DNA from: Candidatus Parvarchaeota archaeon
GTDB taxonomy: Archaea; Nanobdellota; Nanobdellia; Pacearchaeales; GW2011-AR1
Reading direction: 5' to 3'
Assembly (NCBI GenBank): GCA_004195435.1
Contig: PSPM01000030.1
Coordinates: 1 to 13,365 of the forward strand
DNA: 13,365 nucleotides
In this document: positions 1 through 6,581 of the stretch, one piece after another
Layout: each line of letters starts with the position of its first letter
Numbering within the stretch: position 1 is the stretch's first letter
Translations under genes and position numbers: made by a program
Notes under the pieces: model-generated
What the model saw: the letters and a program-made list of their open reading frames with translations, nothing else
What the model was told of the DNA's origin: nothing
The model's database searches: none

Positions 1-1
1 A

Positions 2-415
2 AAGGGAAATTTGTTAGATGTTCGTGGACTTACAAAAGGAAAAGGACTTTCTGGACCTGTAAAAAGATTTGGTATAACTCTTAAATCTCATAAATCAGAG
101 AAAGGAAGGAGAAATCCTGGAAGTATAGGTCCTTGGCACCCTGCACATGTAAATTTTAGAGTTCCTATGTCTGGACAGTTAGGCATGTTTACAAGAGTCC
201 ATTATAATTTAAAAGTTTTAGATTCTGGAAATATTTCTGAAAAATCTTTTAAAGATTTTAATTTTAGGAAATATGGAAAATTAACTGGAAATTATATAAT
301 CCTTGAAGGGAGTGTTCAAGGACCTTCAAGAAGACAAATATTAGTTACTGCCCCTATAAGGCCTAGTAAAAAACAAATTAAAAAGGATCATGAATTTTTG
401 GAGATGTTAAAATGA
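2..415 (+). CDS. rpl3: 50S ribosomal protein L3 (uL3), C-terminal part, cut by window start
   Basis: This is the C-terminal portion of archaeal/eukaryotic-type L3, a large-subunit protein whose loop reaches toward the peptidyl-transferase centre. The frame is open to the left window edge (codons AAG GGA AAT precede the first TTG), so the gene starts outside the window and the TTG at 11 is not a start. Family marks seen are LDVRGLTKGKG, GPVKRFG, GQLGMFTRVHYN and the terminal EGSVQGPSRRQI...APIRP stretch, which matches the archaeal L3 ending. Its TGA overlaps the ATG of L4 (ATGA), so the two are likely translationally coupled. It is the first visible gene of the ribosomal cluster. The identification is firm; only the missing N-terminus is unknown. 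Confidence 0.95.
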   Translation, partial: KGNLLDVRGLTKGKGLSGPVKRFGITLKSHKSEKGRRNPGSIGPWHPAHVNFRVPMSGQLGMFTRVHYNLKVLDSGNISEKSFKDFNFRKYGKLTGNYIILEGSVQGPSRRQILVTAPIRPSKKQIKKDHEFLEMLK

Positions 416-1197
416 AATCTATTTTATATGATATTAAAGGTAAAAAAAAGTCAGAAATTAAATTACCAGGAGTATTTAGTTCTAAGATTAGAGAAGATAT
501 AGTTAGGAAATATCTAGAAACTGAGCGAATTATCCAACCTTATTCTAATTCTCCCATGGCTGGTAAAAAACATTCTGCATCTGGAACTATAAGTCACAAA
601 AGACATGATTGGAAAGGACATTATGGGAAAGGTATCTCTAGAATTCCTAGAAAAACCATGTGGAGACGGGGAACACAATTTATGTGGATAGGTGCAGAAA
701 TATCTTCTACAAGAGGGGGTAGAAGAGCTCATCCACCGAAAGGTATTGGGAAAGAAAAGAAAATTAATAAAAAAGAAATTTTAATTGCTATGAATTCCTC
801 TTTTGCTTCTACTGCTGATAAAAATCATATTTTAAACAGATATTCTAGTTTAGAAAAAATAAATCTTCCAGTTCCTTTCATTATCGAATCAAAATTAGAA
901 AAAATGAAAGTTAAAGATATTTTAACTTCTTTGAAAAATATTCTTGGAGATCTTTATCCACTGGTTTTAAAAAAGAAAAGTGTTAGAGCTGGTAAAGGTA
1001 AACTCAGAGGTAGAAAATATAAATCTAATGCTGGTTTTTTAATCGTTACTGGAAAAGATGAAAAATTAAAGATTAGCGGTTTAGATATTAGATCATTTGA
1101 TGAAATTTCAATTTCAGATTTATATCCTTTAGGTAGATTTGCAATTTATACTGAAAAGGCTATTTTAGAAATGGGGGGCGAAAAAAATGCTTCTTAA
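412..1197 (+). CDS. rpl4: 50S ribosomal protein L4 (uL4), archaeal type
   Basis: L4 binds 23S rRNA domain I and sends an extended loop into the peptide exit tunnel. The 261-residue product is of normal archaeal length. The basic extended loop lies at about residues 50-111 (AGKKHSASGT, GKGISRIPR, and GGRRAHPPK at 102-110, the hallmark of archaeal/eukaryotic L4). The globular part follows, ending with the ISDLYPLGRFAIYTEKAI segment. The start at 412 is supported by the ATGA overlap with L3 and by a GGAG at 400-403, eight bases upstream. The 3' end overlaps L23 by 11 bases. A minus-strand frame inside it is a shadow. Confidence 0.96.
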   Translation: MKSILYDIKGKKKSEIKLPGVFSSKIREDIVRKYLETERIIQPYSNSPMAGKKHSASGTISHKRHDWKGHYGKGISRIPRKTMWRRGTQFMWIGAEISSTRGGRRAHPPKGIGKEKKINKKEILIAMNSSFASTADKNHILNRYSSLEKINLPVPFIIESKLEKMKVKDILTSLKNILGDLYPLVLKKKSVRAGKGKLRGRKYKSNAGFLIVTGKDEKLKISGLDIRSFDEISISDLYPLGRFAIYTEKAILEMGGEKNAS

Positions 1198-1429
1198 GCC
1201 AGTCACTACTGAAAAAGCTGTTAAACTGATTGATATTGACAATACTTTAACTTTTGAGGTTGAAAGACAATCTAAAAAGAATGAAATAAAATTAGAAGTT
1301 GAGAAAATTTTTGAAATTAAAGTTGAGAAAATTAGAACATTAATTAGGAGCAATAAAAAAATCGCTTATATAAAATTTAGAAAGGAGAATCCTGCAATAG
1401 ATTTGGCAACTAAATTGGGAATGATATAA
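1187..1429 (+). CDS. rpl23: 50S ribosomal protein L23 (uL23)
   Basis: L23 sits at the polypeptide tunnel exit and is the docking site for SRP and the translocon. At 80 residues it has the compact archaeal length. The start MLLKPVTTEKAVKLID matches the family (pVtTEKa), and the C-terminal half KVEKIRTLI...KKIAYIKF matches the conserved fold. It overlaps the L4 3' end by 11 bases. A G-rich stretch (1174-1179) lies upstream of the ATG. Its TAA shares one base with the L2 ATG (TAATG), which implies coupling. Start choice is clear because the conserved N-terminus begins at once. Confidence 0.95.
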   Translation: MLLKPVTTEKAVKLIDIDNTLTFEVERQSKKNEIKLEVEKIFEIKVEKIRTLIRSNKKIAYIKFRKENPAIDLATKLGMI

Positions 1430-2127
1430 TGGGTAAAAGAATAATTCAACAAGCTAGAGGGAAAGGAAGTTTTACTTATAGAGTGAGAAGAAAAGCTTTT
1501 AATAAGAAAGTAGGATATCCTTCTGGATCTGGAGAAGCAGAATTATTAAAACTGATTCATTCTGCAGCTCATAGTGCCCCTATAGCAAAATTTAAACTAG
1601 AAAAGGAAATTTTCTTTAATGTTGCATTTGAAGGGGCTTTTGAGGGGCAAAGAATAGCTATTGGAGAAGGAAATTCTGATACTGGCAATATTATCTTGTT
1701 GAAAGACATCTCCCCTTCCACAAAAATATTTAATATTGAAAGAAATCCAGGAGATGGTGGAAAAATGATTAGGTCTGCTGGATCAAAAGCAGTTCTTCAT
1801 AAAAAATTAGAGCATAATAAAATTGAAATTTTAATGCCTAATAAAAAAATAGTAAAATTAAATGGAAATTGTAGAGCCTCTATTGGCATTATTGCAGGAG
1901 ATGGTAGAAAAAAGAAGCCCATGTTAAAAGCTGGAAGAATGTTTCATAAAATGAAATCTCGCGGAAAACTTTGGCCTAGAACTTCTGCAGTTTGTATGAA
2001 TGCTATAGATCATCCTTTTGGTTCTGGAAGAGGTAAAAGAATTAAATCTAAAACTGCTAAAAGAAATTCTCCTCCTGGAAGGAAAGTTGGACATTTAAGC
2101 CCTAGAAGAACGGGAAAAAAGAAATAA
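1429..2127 (+). CDS. rpl2: 50S ribosomal protein L2 (uL2)
   Basis: L2 is a universal large-subunit protein needed for subunit association and for the peptidyl-transferase region. The 232-residue product begins MGKRIIQQARGKGSFTYR as in archaea, continues with the OB/SH3-like body (NIERNPGDGGKMIRSAG at about 103-118, GNCRASIG at 146-153) and ends with PPGRKVGHLSPRRTG. The usual HPHGGG loop reads HPFGSG at 195-200. The first histidine (H195, equivalent to E. coli His229 of the mature protein) is kept, but the second is Phe and the middle Gly is Ser. Start and stop both lie in one-base TAATG overlaps with L23 and S19. Confidence 0.97.
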   Translation: MGKRIIQQARGKGSFTYRVRRKAFNKKVGYPSGSGEAELLKLIHSAAHSAPIAKFKLEKEIFFNVAFEGAFEGQRIAIGEGNSDTGNIILLKDISPSTKIFNIERNPGDGGKMIRSAGSKAVLHKKLEHNKIEILMPNKKIVKLNGNCRASIGIIAGDGRKKKPMLKAGRMFHKMKSRGKLWPRTSAVCMNAIDHPFGSGRGKRIKSKTAKRNSPPGRKVGHLSPRRTGKKK

Positions 2128-2525
2128 TGGTAGAAGAAATAAGAAAAAAAATTAAAACTTTCAGGGGAAAAGAACTTGAATTTTTGAAAGGTCTTGAAAT
2201 TAGAGAAGTCTCTGAATATCTGCCCTCTAGAAGTAGAAGAACTCTTCTAAGAAATTTTGAAGAAATTGATAAATTTGTTAAGTCTTGTGAAGCTAAATCT
2301 AAAAAAAATTCTAAGATAAGAACTCATCTTAGGGATATGATCATAGTTCCTAGATTAGTTGGCATGACTATTGAAGTCCATAACGGGAGGGCTTTTCAAC
2401 ATGTTCAAATAATTATGGAAATGATTGGTCATAGATTAGGTGAATTTGCTATGACTAGAGTTAGAGCCAAACATACCTCTGCTGGATTTGGAGCAACTAA
2501 AGGATCTAGGGCGAAGAAGAAATAA
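2127..2525 (+). CDS. rps19: 30S ribosomal protein S19 (uS19)
   Basis: S19 lies in the small-subunit head and contacts the A-site finger and S13. The 132-residue product has the archaeal pattern: KTFRGKELE near the N-terminus, YLPSRSRRTLLR (about 31-42), then IRTHLRDMIIVPRLVGMTIEV and MIGHRLGEFAMTR, ending with the basic GATKGSRAKKK tail. The ATG overlaps the L2 stop by one base, and the stop is one base before the ATG assigned to L22. The conserved body leaves no doubt about identity. A TTG within its 3' end (2488) was not used for L22. Confidence 0.96.
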   Translation: MVEEIRKKIKTFRGKELEFLKGLEIREVSEYLPSRSRRTLLRNFEEIDKFVKSCEAKSKKNSKIRTHLRDMIIVPRLVGMTIEVHNGRAFQHVQIIMEMIGHRLGEFAMTRVRAKHTSAGFGATKGSRAKKK

Positions 2526-2526
2526 A

Positions 2527-2571
2527 ATGGAAGAAAAGAAAATGGAAGAAAAGAAAATGGAAGAAAAGAAA
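2527..2571 (+). repeat. Three tandem 15-bp direct repeats carrying start codons
   Basis: The unit ATGGAAGAAAAGAAA occurs three times without interruption and without mismatch at the very beginning of the L22 reading frame, encoding MEEKK three times. Each unit supplies an in-frame ATG, so the repeat multiplies possible starts. The unit length is a multiple of three, so copy-number change would not break the frame. Confidence 0.97.
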
Positions 2572-3162
2572 GAAAAACATAAAGATAATTCTAAAGAAAA
2601 ATTAATTCCAAAGAATGAATTGAAAGAGAATAAGGGTAATGAAAAAGATTTAAAATCCGATAAAAAAAATGAGGTTAAAAATAAAGAAGAAGCAAAACAA
2701 ACTAAAAATCTTGATAAAAATAAACTTGATTCTAAAAAAATTAAGAAAATAATAACTAAGAAAGAAGAAGCTATAGCTAAGTCTAATAATTTACCTATTT
2801 CTAAAAAACATGCAACTTATATTTGTAATTTTATTAAAGGGAAAAAGATCGATGAAAGTATTTTTCAGCTTAATGAGGTTCTTAAATTTAAGAGAGCAAT
2901 TCCTTTTAAAGGGGAAATTCCCCATAGAAAGGGAAAGGGAATTATGTCTGGAAGATATCCTATAAAAGCTGTTCAAAATATGATTAATATATTAAAAGCT
3001 TTGAAAGGAAATGTAATAGTTAATGGAATGGATTTAGAAAAAATTAGAATATATATTGCTACTTCTAGTTGGAGTTCAAGACCTCTTAGAAGAGGAAATA
3101 GGAAATCTAAAAGAACTAACGTAATTTTAAAAGCTAAAGAATTTCCGGAGGTTAAAAAATAA
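2527..3162 (+). CDS. rpl22: 50S ribosomal protein L22 (uL22) with lysine-rich N-terminal extension
   Basis: L22 lines the peptide exit tunnel with a long beta-hairpin. The conserved domain starts near residue 90 (ISKKHATYICNFIKGKKID), continues through RAIPFKGEIPHRKGKG and AVQNMINILKALKGN, and ends in the basic hairpin RPLRRGNRKSKR. About 88 residues of low-complexity Lys/Glu/Asn sequence precede it, opening with three perfect MEEKK repeats, each with its own ATG. The start was placed at 2527 because it is the first ATG, one base after the S19 stop. The ATGs at 2542 and 2557 are equally possible, since no strong Shine-Dalgarno decides. The TTG at 2488 inside S19 is unlikely. The stop shares a base with the S3 ATG. 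Confidence 0.93.
   Translation: MEEKKMEEKKMEEKKEKHKDNSKEKLIPKNELKENKGNEKDLKSDKKNEVKNKEEAKQTKNLDKNKLDSKKIKKIITKKEEAIAKSNNLPISKKHATYICNFIKGKKIDESIFQLNEVLKFKRAIPFKGEIPHRKGKGIMSGRYPIKAVQNMINILKALKGNVIVNGMDLEKIRIYIATSSWSSRPLRRGNRKSKRTNVILKAKEFPEVKK
3147..3152 (+). promoter_or_regulatory. Strong Shine-Dalgarno (GGAGGT) for S3
   Basis: GGAGGT ends nine bases before the S3 ATG at 3162, inside the 3' end of L22. It is one of only two perfect GGAGGT sites I see at a gene start here (the other precedes L19e) and supports the chosen S3 start. Confidence 0.75.
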
Positions 3163-3854
3163 TGGAAGAAAGAAAATTTGTGAAATTTAAAGAAGAAGAA
3201 TTAGGAATTAAAGAATATATCAAAGAAAATCTTGGAAAGGGAAAAATAAGTGAAATTAAGATAGAATATACTCCTGTGGGGGAAAAATTAATTGTTTCCA
3301 CAAATAAACCTGGAATTGTTATTGGAAGAAAAGGTTCTAAAATAAATGAATTAACTGAAGTTTTGAAAAAAAGATTCAAATTAGATAATCCTCACATAGA
3401 AATCAATGAAATTATAGACATATATTTAGATGCTCAATTAGTTGCAGACACTATTGCAATTAATCTGGAAAGACGTGGATCCATGAAATTTAAACTGATT
3501 GCTTATAGAATGTTGAAAGATATAATGAATGCTGGAGCTCTTGGAACTGAATTAGTGTTGTCCGGTAAACTTCCAAGCGATAGAGCAAGAACGTGGAGAT
3601 TTACTCAAGGTTATTTAAAAAAAACTGGACACCCGTCTAAACAAGTAAAGAAAGCTATGTCTCAAGAGAAAACGATTTCTGGAGTTGTAGGAATAAAAGT
3701 GAGTATTCTTACACCTGATGCGATATTAGAAGATAGAATTGATATTAATGATAAATTTAAACAAAAAATAAAAGAAAATTTATTGGAAATTGAAAAGCAA
3801 ACTTCTAATTTAACAAAAAAAGTTAATAAAAAGAAAAAAGGAGTTGAGAAATAA
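3162..3854 (+). CDS. rps3: 30S ribosomal protein S3 (uS3)
   Basis: S3 is in the small-subunit head at the mRNA entry channel. The 230-residue product has a type II KH domain with the GxxG loop GRKG at residues 55-58 (PGIVIGRKGSKI). It is followed by the S3 C-terminal domain with the conserved NLERRGSMKFKLIAYRML and GALGTELVLSGKL segments, RARTWRFTQGYLKKTGHP and GVVGIKVSIL. A basic lysine-rich tail ends the protein. The start is backed by GGAGGT upstream and by the TAATG overlap with L22. The stop shares one base with the L29 ATG. Confidence 0.97.
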   Translation: MEERKFVKFKEEELGIKEYIKENLGKGKISEIKIEYTPVGEKLIVSTNKPGIVIGRKGSKINELTEVLKKRFKLDNPHIEINEIIDIYLDAQLVADTIAINLERRGSMKFKLIAYRMLKDIMNAGALGTELVLSGKLPSDRARTWRFTQGYLKKTGHPSKQVKKAMSQEKTISGVVGIKVSILTPDAILEDRIDINDKFKQKIKENLLEIEKQTSNLTKKVNKKKKGVEK

Positions 3855-4057
3855 TGGCAGTTTTAAAGAATAAAGAAATTATTAAGATGGATGAGAAAAC
3901 AAGGACCTCTAAATTAAAGGATCTAAAAATGGAACTTATTAAGGCAAATGTTAGTGCTAATAAGACAAATTCCAAAACCAAAGAGATTAAAAGGGCTATT
4001 GCGCGAATATTGACATTCAATAAATCCGAAAAAACTCGGAAGTTGAAAGAGAAATAA
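3854..4057 (+). CDS. rpl29: 50S ribosomal protein L29 (uL29)
   Basis: A small helical protein of 67 residues near the tunnel exit. The two-helix pattern is visible: a first helix with MDEKTRTSKLKDLKMELIKA and a second with SKTKEIKRAIARILTF, the latter close to the family signature around K-R-x-I-A-R. Its place directly after S3 and before aIF1 is the standard archaeal order. The ATG overlaps the S3 stop (TAATG), and its TAA is two bases before the next ATG. Confidence 0.92.
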   Translation: MAVLKNKEIIKMDEKTRTSKLKDLKMELIKANVSANKTNSKTKEIKRAIARILTFNKSEKTRKLKEK

Positions 4058-4059
4058 CT

Positions 4060-4314
4060 ATGGAGATAGATCCAATAACAGAGCAAAAAATAAAGGTTTC
4101 CACTGTTAAAAGAAGATATGGGAAGGTAATTACCTTAGTATCTGGTTTTGACAAGGGTGTAGACATAAAGTCTACCGCTAAATCTTTAAAAGCTGTGCTG
4201 GCTTGCGGAGGTACTGTCAAAGATGGAGTAATTGAACTTCAAGGAAACCATAAAAAACAGGTAAGGCCTGTTTTAATTAAAATTGGTTTTAAAGATGATT
4301 CAATAAAAGATTAG
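4060..4314 (+). CDS. Translation initiation factor aIF1 (SUI1/eIF1 family)
   Basis: aIF1 binds the small subunit near the P site and monitors start-codon choice. The 84-residue product shows the SUI1 fold landmarks: KRRYGKVITLVSGFD at about 17-31, then the ACGGTVKDGVIELQGNHKKQV segment at about 48-68, which is the most conserved part of the family. The N-terminal tail is short and lacks the zinc-binding extension found in some archaeal homologues. It sits between L29 and S17 as in many archaea, but the Rpp29 gene that often follows is missing. Two bases separate it from L29 and seven from the first possible S17 start. Confidence 0.94.
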   Translation: MEIDPITEQKIKVSTVKRRYGKVITLVSGFDKGVDIKSTAKSLKAVLACGGTVKDGVIELQGNHKKQVRPVLIKIGFKDDSIKD

Positions 4315-4321
4315 AGCGTGA

Positions 4322-4636
4322 TTGTCCGAAAAAATGAAAATGAAAGAAAAGAAGAAAGAGAAAAAAGTAATGAAATCCCTAGTTAGTACTAGAGGTAGAA
4401 TCTTTCAAGGAGAAGTTATTAAAAAATTTGAAAATCGTGTAGTTATTGAGTTTACTAGAACGATTTATATTCCTAAATATGAAAGATTTTCTAAAAAGAA
4501 AACTAAACTTCATGCTAGAATTCCAGAAGATTTGAAAGTTGAAGTTGGAGATTATGTTAAAATTAGAGAATGTAGGCCATTGAGTAAGATTGTTAATTTT
4601 ATGGTTATTGAAACTATTGGGGGAATTGAAAAATGA
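4322..4636 (+). CDS. rps17: 30S ribosomal protein S17 (uS17), short N-terminus
   Basis: S17 is an OB-fold small-subunit assembly protein. The conserved core begins near residue 23 (TRGRIFQGEVIKKFENRVV) and includes the IPKYERFSKKKTKLHARIP and VGDYVKIRECRPLSKI blocks, which are diagnostic. In place of the longer archaeal N-terminal region, which usually carries a Cys-containing CPFHG-like motif, there are only about 20 lysine-rich residues. The start is uncertain: TTG at 4322, ATG at 4334 or 4340, or ATG at 4370 just before the core. No clear Shine-Dalgarno separates them. The stop overlaps the L14 start as ATGA. Confidence 0.93.
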   Translation: MSEKMKMKEKKKEKKVMKSLVSTRGRIFQGEVIKKFENRVVIEFTRTIYIPKYERFSKKKTKLHARIPEDLKVEVGDYVKIRECRPLSKIVNFMVIETIGGIEK

Positions 4637-5034
4637 AAGCTATAGGTGCTAGAGCTACGAGGAGCCTAAATATCGGAAGTAAAATAATTGCTAGTGATAA
4701 TAGTGGAGCAAGAATTGTTAAAATCGTGGGTGTTAAAAGGGGTAAGGCATCTAAAGGAACTCAACAATATGCTAAAATTGGAGATCATGTTAAAGTTTCT
4801 GTTAGGCTTGGAAAACCTGAAATGAAAGGTGAAGTTTTTGATGCCATTGTTATAAGGCAAAAGAAGCCTTATCGAAGAAAAACAGGTGAAAGAGTTATGT
4901 TTGAGGATAATGCTGTTGCTCTTTTAAAGGATGATAAAGGAAATCCTAAAGGGACTCAAATTAAAGGGGCTGTAGCTAGAGAGGTATCTGAAAGGTGGAA
5001 AGCAGTTGGAAAAATTGCCCAATATATATTATGA
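4633..5034 (+). CDS. rpl14: 50S ribosomal protein L14 (uL14)
   Basis: L14 is at the subunit interface and contacts the 16S rRNA and L19e. The 133-residue product has the beta-barrel landmarks SKIIASDNSGARIVKIVGV, the GDHVKVSVRLGKPEMKG segment, AIVIRQKKPYRRKTGERV, FEDNAVALL and the C-terminal GAVAREVSERWKAVGKIA. Its length matches archaeal L14. It is joined by ATGA overlaps to S17 upstream and to L24 downstream. Confidence 0.97.
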   Translation: MKAIGARATRSLNIGSKIIASDNSGARIVKIVGVKRGKASKGTQQYAKIGDHVKVSVRLGKPEMKGEVFDAIVIRQKKPYRRKTGERVMFEDNAVALLKDDKGNPKGTQIKGAVAREVSERWKAVGKIAQYIL

Positions 5035-5492
5035 AACAAAAATTTTCTACTTCATGGATATCTAGCATTCAAGTTAGAAAACAAAGAAAATACAGATATA
5101 ATGCTCCTTTGCATTTGAGACATAAATTTTTGAGTGCTAATTTATCGAAAGAATTAAGGGCAAAATATAGCAAAAGAAATGTTCCTTTGAGAAAAGATGA
5201 TGAAGTTCTTGTAATGAGGGGTAAATTTAGCAAGAAAAAAGGAAAAATACTTTTAGTTAATCTTAAAACATCTAAGGTTAAAATAGTAGGATTAACTAGA
5301 AAAAAGGTTGATGGTACTGAAATTAACGTACCATTTGACCCTAGCAACTTACAGATAATTGATCTAAATTTAGATGATAAAAAAAGACTGAAAGATATAA
5401 AAAGGGAAGAAAAGAAAATAGAGGAAAGGAAGGAAGAGGTTAGGAAAGAATTGGAGAAGAAAAATGTATCTGTCAAGAGCGAAAGCAAGTAG
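5031..5492 (+). CDS. rpl24: 50S ribosomal protein L24 (uL24) with charged C-terminal tail
   Basis: L24 starts large-subunit assembly and borders the tunnel exit. The 153-residue product has the archaeal N-terminal region (NAPLHLRHKFLSANLSKELR), then a KOW domain at about 52-79 (VPLRKDDEVLVMRGKFSKKK) and the GTEINVPFDPSNLQI segment. The last 40 residues are a Lys/Glu-rich tail with probable helical or coiled-coil character. The ATG at 5031 overlaps the L14 stop (ATGA) and gives the archaeal-type N-terminus, so a TTG-type extension back to 4995 inside L14 was not used. The 3' end overlaps S4e by 29 bases. Confidence 0.95.
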   Translation: MKQKFSTSWISSIQVRKQRKYRYNAPLHLRHKFLSANLSKELRAKYSKRNVPLRKDDEVLVMRGKFSKKKGKILLVNLKTSKVKIVGLTRKKVDGTEINVPFDPSNLQIIDLNLDDKKRLKDIKREEKKIEERKEEVRKELEKKNVSVKSESK

Positions 5493-6081
5493 GAAGCTAC
5501 CACTTCCAAGAAAGGGAACAAAATATTTAGCTAGAGCTTCTAGCCATCTTAATTCTGGAGTGCCGGTTGTTATAGCTATAAGGGATATGTTGAAACTTGC
5601 GAAAACTTCTAAAGAGGTTAAAAAAATGATTAATGAAAGAATGATAAAAATTAATGGTAAGGAAGTTAAAGATTTAAAAGAAAGTATAAAATTATTTAAT
5701 TTGTTAACAATTGGGGAAACTTATAAATTGATTCTTTCGAATTTTAAAAAATTTGATTTTGAAAAAGTTGAAGATAAATCTAGAATTGCTAAAGTAATTA
5801 ATAAAAAAATATTGGGAAAGAAAAAAATTCAATTAAATCTTCATGATGGAACTAATATCTTAACTGATAAACTTGTAAAAATTAATGATAGTATTGAACT
5901 TGATTTAAAAAATAAATTAATTAAAATTATTAAAATGGAAAAAGGAAACGAATTATTTATTTTTTCTGGGAAAAATGCTGGGAAAACAGGTAAACTTTTA
6001 GAAATTGATAAAAATAAAATTAAAATTGAAGTGGAGGGAAAAATTTTGGCTCTTGGAAAAAGCCTTTTAATTGTAAAATGA
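5464..6081 (+). CDS. rps4e: 30S ribosomal protein S4e (eS4)
   Basis: S4e is an archaeal/eukaryotic small-subunit protein. The 205-residue product is shorter than the usual roughly 235-245. It opens with MYLSRAKASRKLPLPRKGTK, the family's N-terminal signature, which fixes the start even though this creates a 29-base overlap with L24. An S4-like RNA-binding region (about 40-85: VIAIRDMLKLA..EVKKMINERMIKINGKEV) and a KOW-like segment (about 165-190: LFIFSGKNAGKTGKLLEID) follow. The segment after KOW is abbreviated and ends ALGKSLLIVK. The stop overlaps L5 as ATGA. Confidence 0.94.
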   Translation: MYLSRAKASRKLPLPRKGTKYLARASSHLNSGVPVVIAIRDMLKLAKTSKEVKKMINERMIKINGKEVKDLKESIKLFNLLTIGETYKLILSNFKKFDFEKVEDKSRIAKVINKKILGKKKIQLNLHDGTNILTDKLVKINDSIELDLKNKLIKIIKMEKGNELFIFSGKNAGKTGKLLEIDKNKIKIEVEGKILALGKSLLIVK

Positions 6082-6581
6082 ATTTGATGAGAGAACCTAA
6101 GGTTAAGAAACTAATTCTTAGTGCTGGAGCTACTGGTACAAATTTAGATAAATCTGTAAAATTATTTAAAATATTGACTGGAATGAATCCTCAGATTATT
6201 AAGGCTGGCCCTAAACAAAGAATTCCTAGTTTTGGAGTTAGACCTGGATTACCTCTTGGTACAAGAGTTACAATTAGAGGCAAAAAATCTATAGCTTTAT
6301 TGAAAAAACTTTTAGGAGCTGTTGATAATTCATTAAATAAAAAGAAAGTTAGTGAAAATCATTTATCTTTTGGAATAAAGGAATATGTGGACATCCCAGG
6401 TATAGAATATGATCGGGAAATTGGAATTAGAGGTTTTAATGTTACTGTTAACTTCGAAAGAGCTGGAAAAAGAGTTAAAATTAGAAAAGTTAAATCTGGT
6501 AAACTTCCTAAAAAACAACATATCTCTAAAGAAGAAATAATCACTAAAATGGAGGAAAATTTTAAAACAGAATTCAGATGA
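6078..6581 (+). CDS. rpl5: 50S ribosomal protein L5 (uL5)
   Basis: L5 holds 5S rRNA in the central protuberance and contacts the P-site tRNA elbow. The 167-residue product shows PQIIKAGPKQRIPSFGVRPG (about 38-57), PLGTRVTIRGKK, the FGIKEYVDIPGIEYDREIGI segment (about 95-114) and ERAGKRVKIRK, all typical of archaeal L5. The start at 6078 overlaps the S4e stop (ATGA). The ATG at 6087 (MREPKV) would match the usual archaeal N-terminus equally well. The stop overlaps S14 as ATGA. Confidence 0.96.
   Translation: MNLMREPKVKKLILSAGATGTNLDKSVKLFKILTGMNPQIIKAGPKQRIPSFGVRPGLPLGTRVTIRGKKSIALLKKLLGAVDNSLNKKKVSENHLSFGIKEYVDIPGIEYDREIGIRGFNVTVNFERAGKRVKIRKVKSGKLPKKQHISKEEIITKMEENFKTEFR

Noticed and set aside
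2488..2526. TTG-initiated upstream extension of L22 inside S19
   Set aside because: It would overlap the conserved S19 C-terminus. The first ATG is one base after the S19 stop, matching the operon's usual spacing.
4995..5030. Longer L24 start inside L14
   Set aside because: The ATG at 5031 makes an ATGA overlap with the L14 stop and gives the archaeal-type L24 N-terminus; the extension is just L14 read out of frame.
5069..5521. 150-codon minus-strand open frame opposite L24/S4e
   Set aside because: It is phenylalanine/serine/leucine-rich, as expected from the complement of lysine-rich codons, with no domain and no promoter; a shadow of the real genes.
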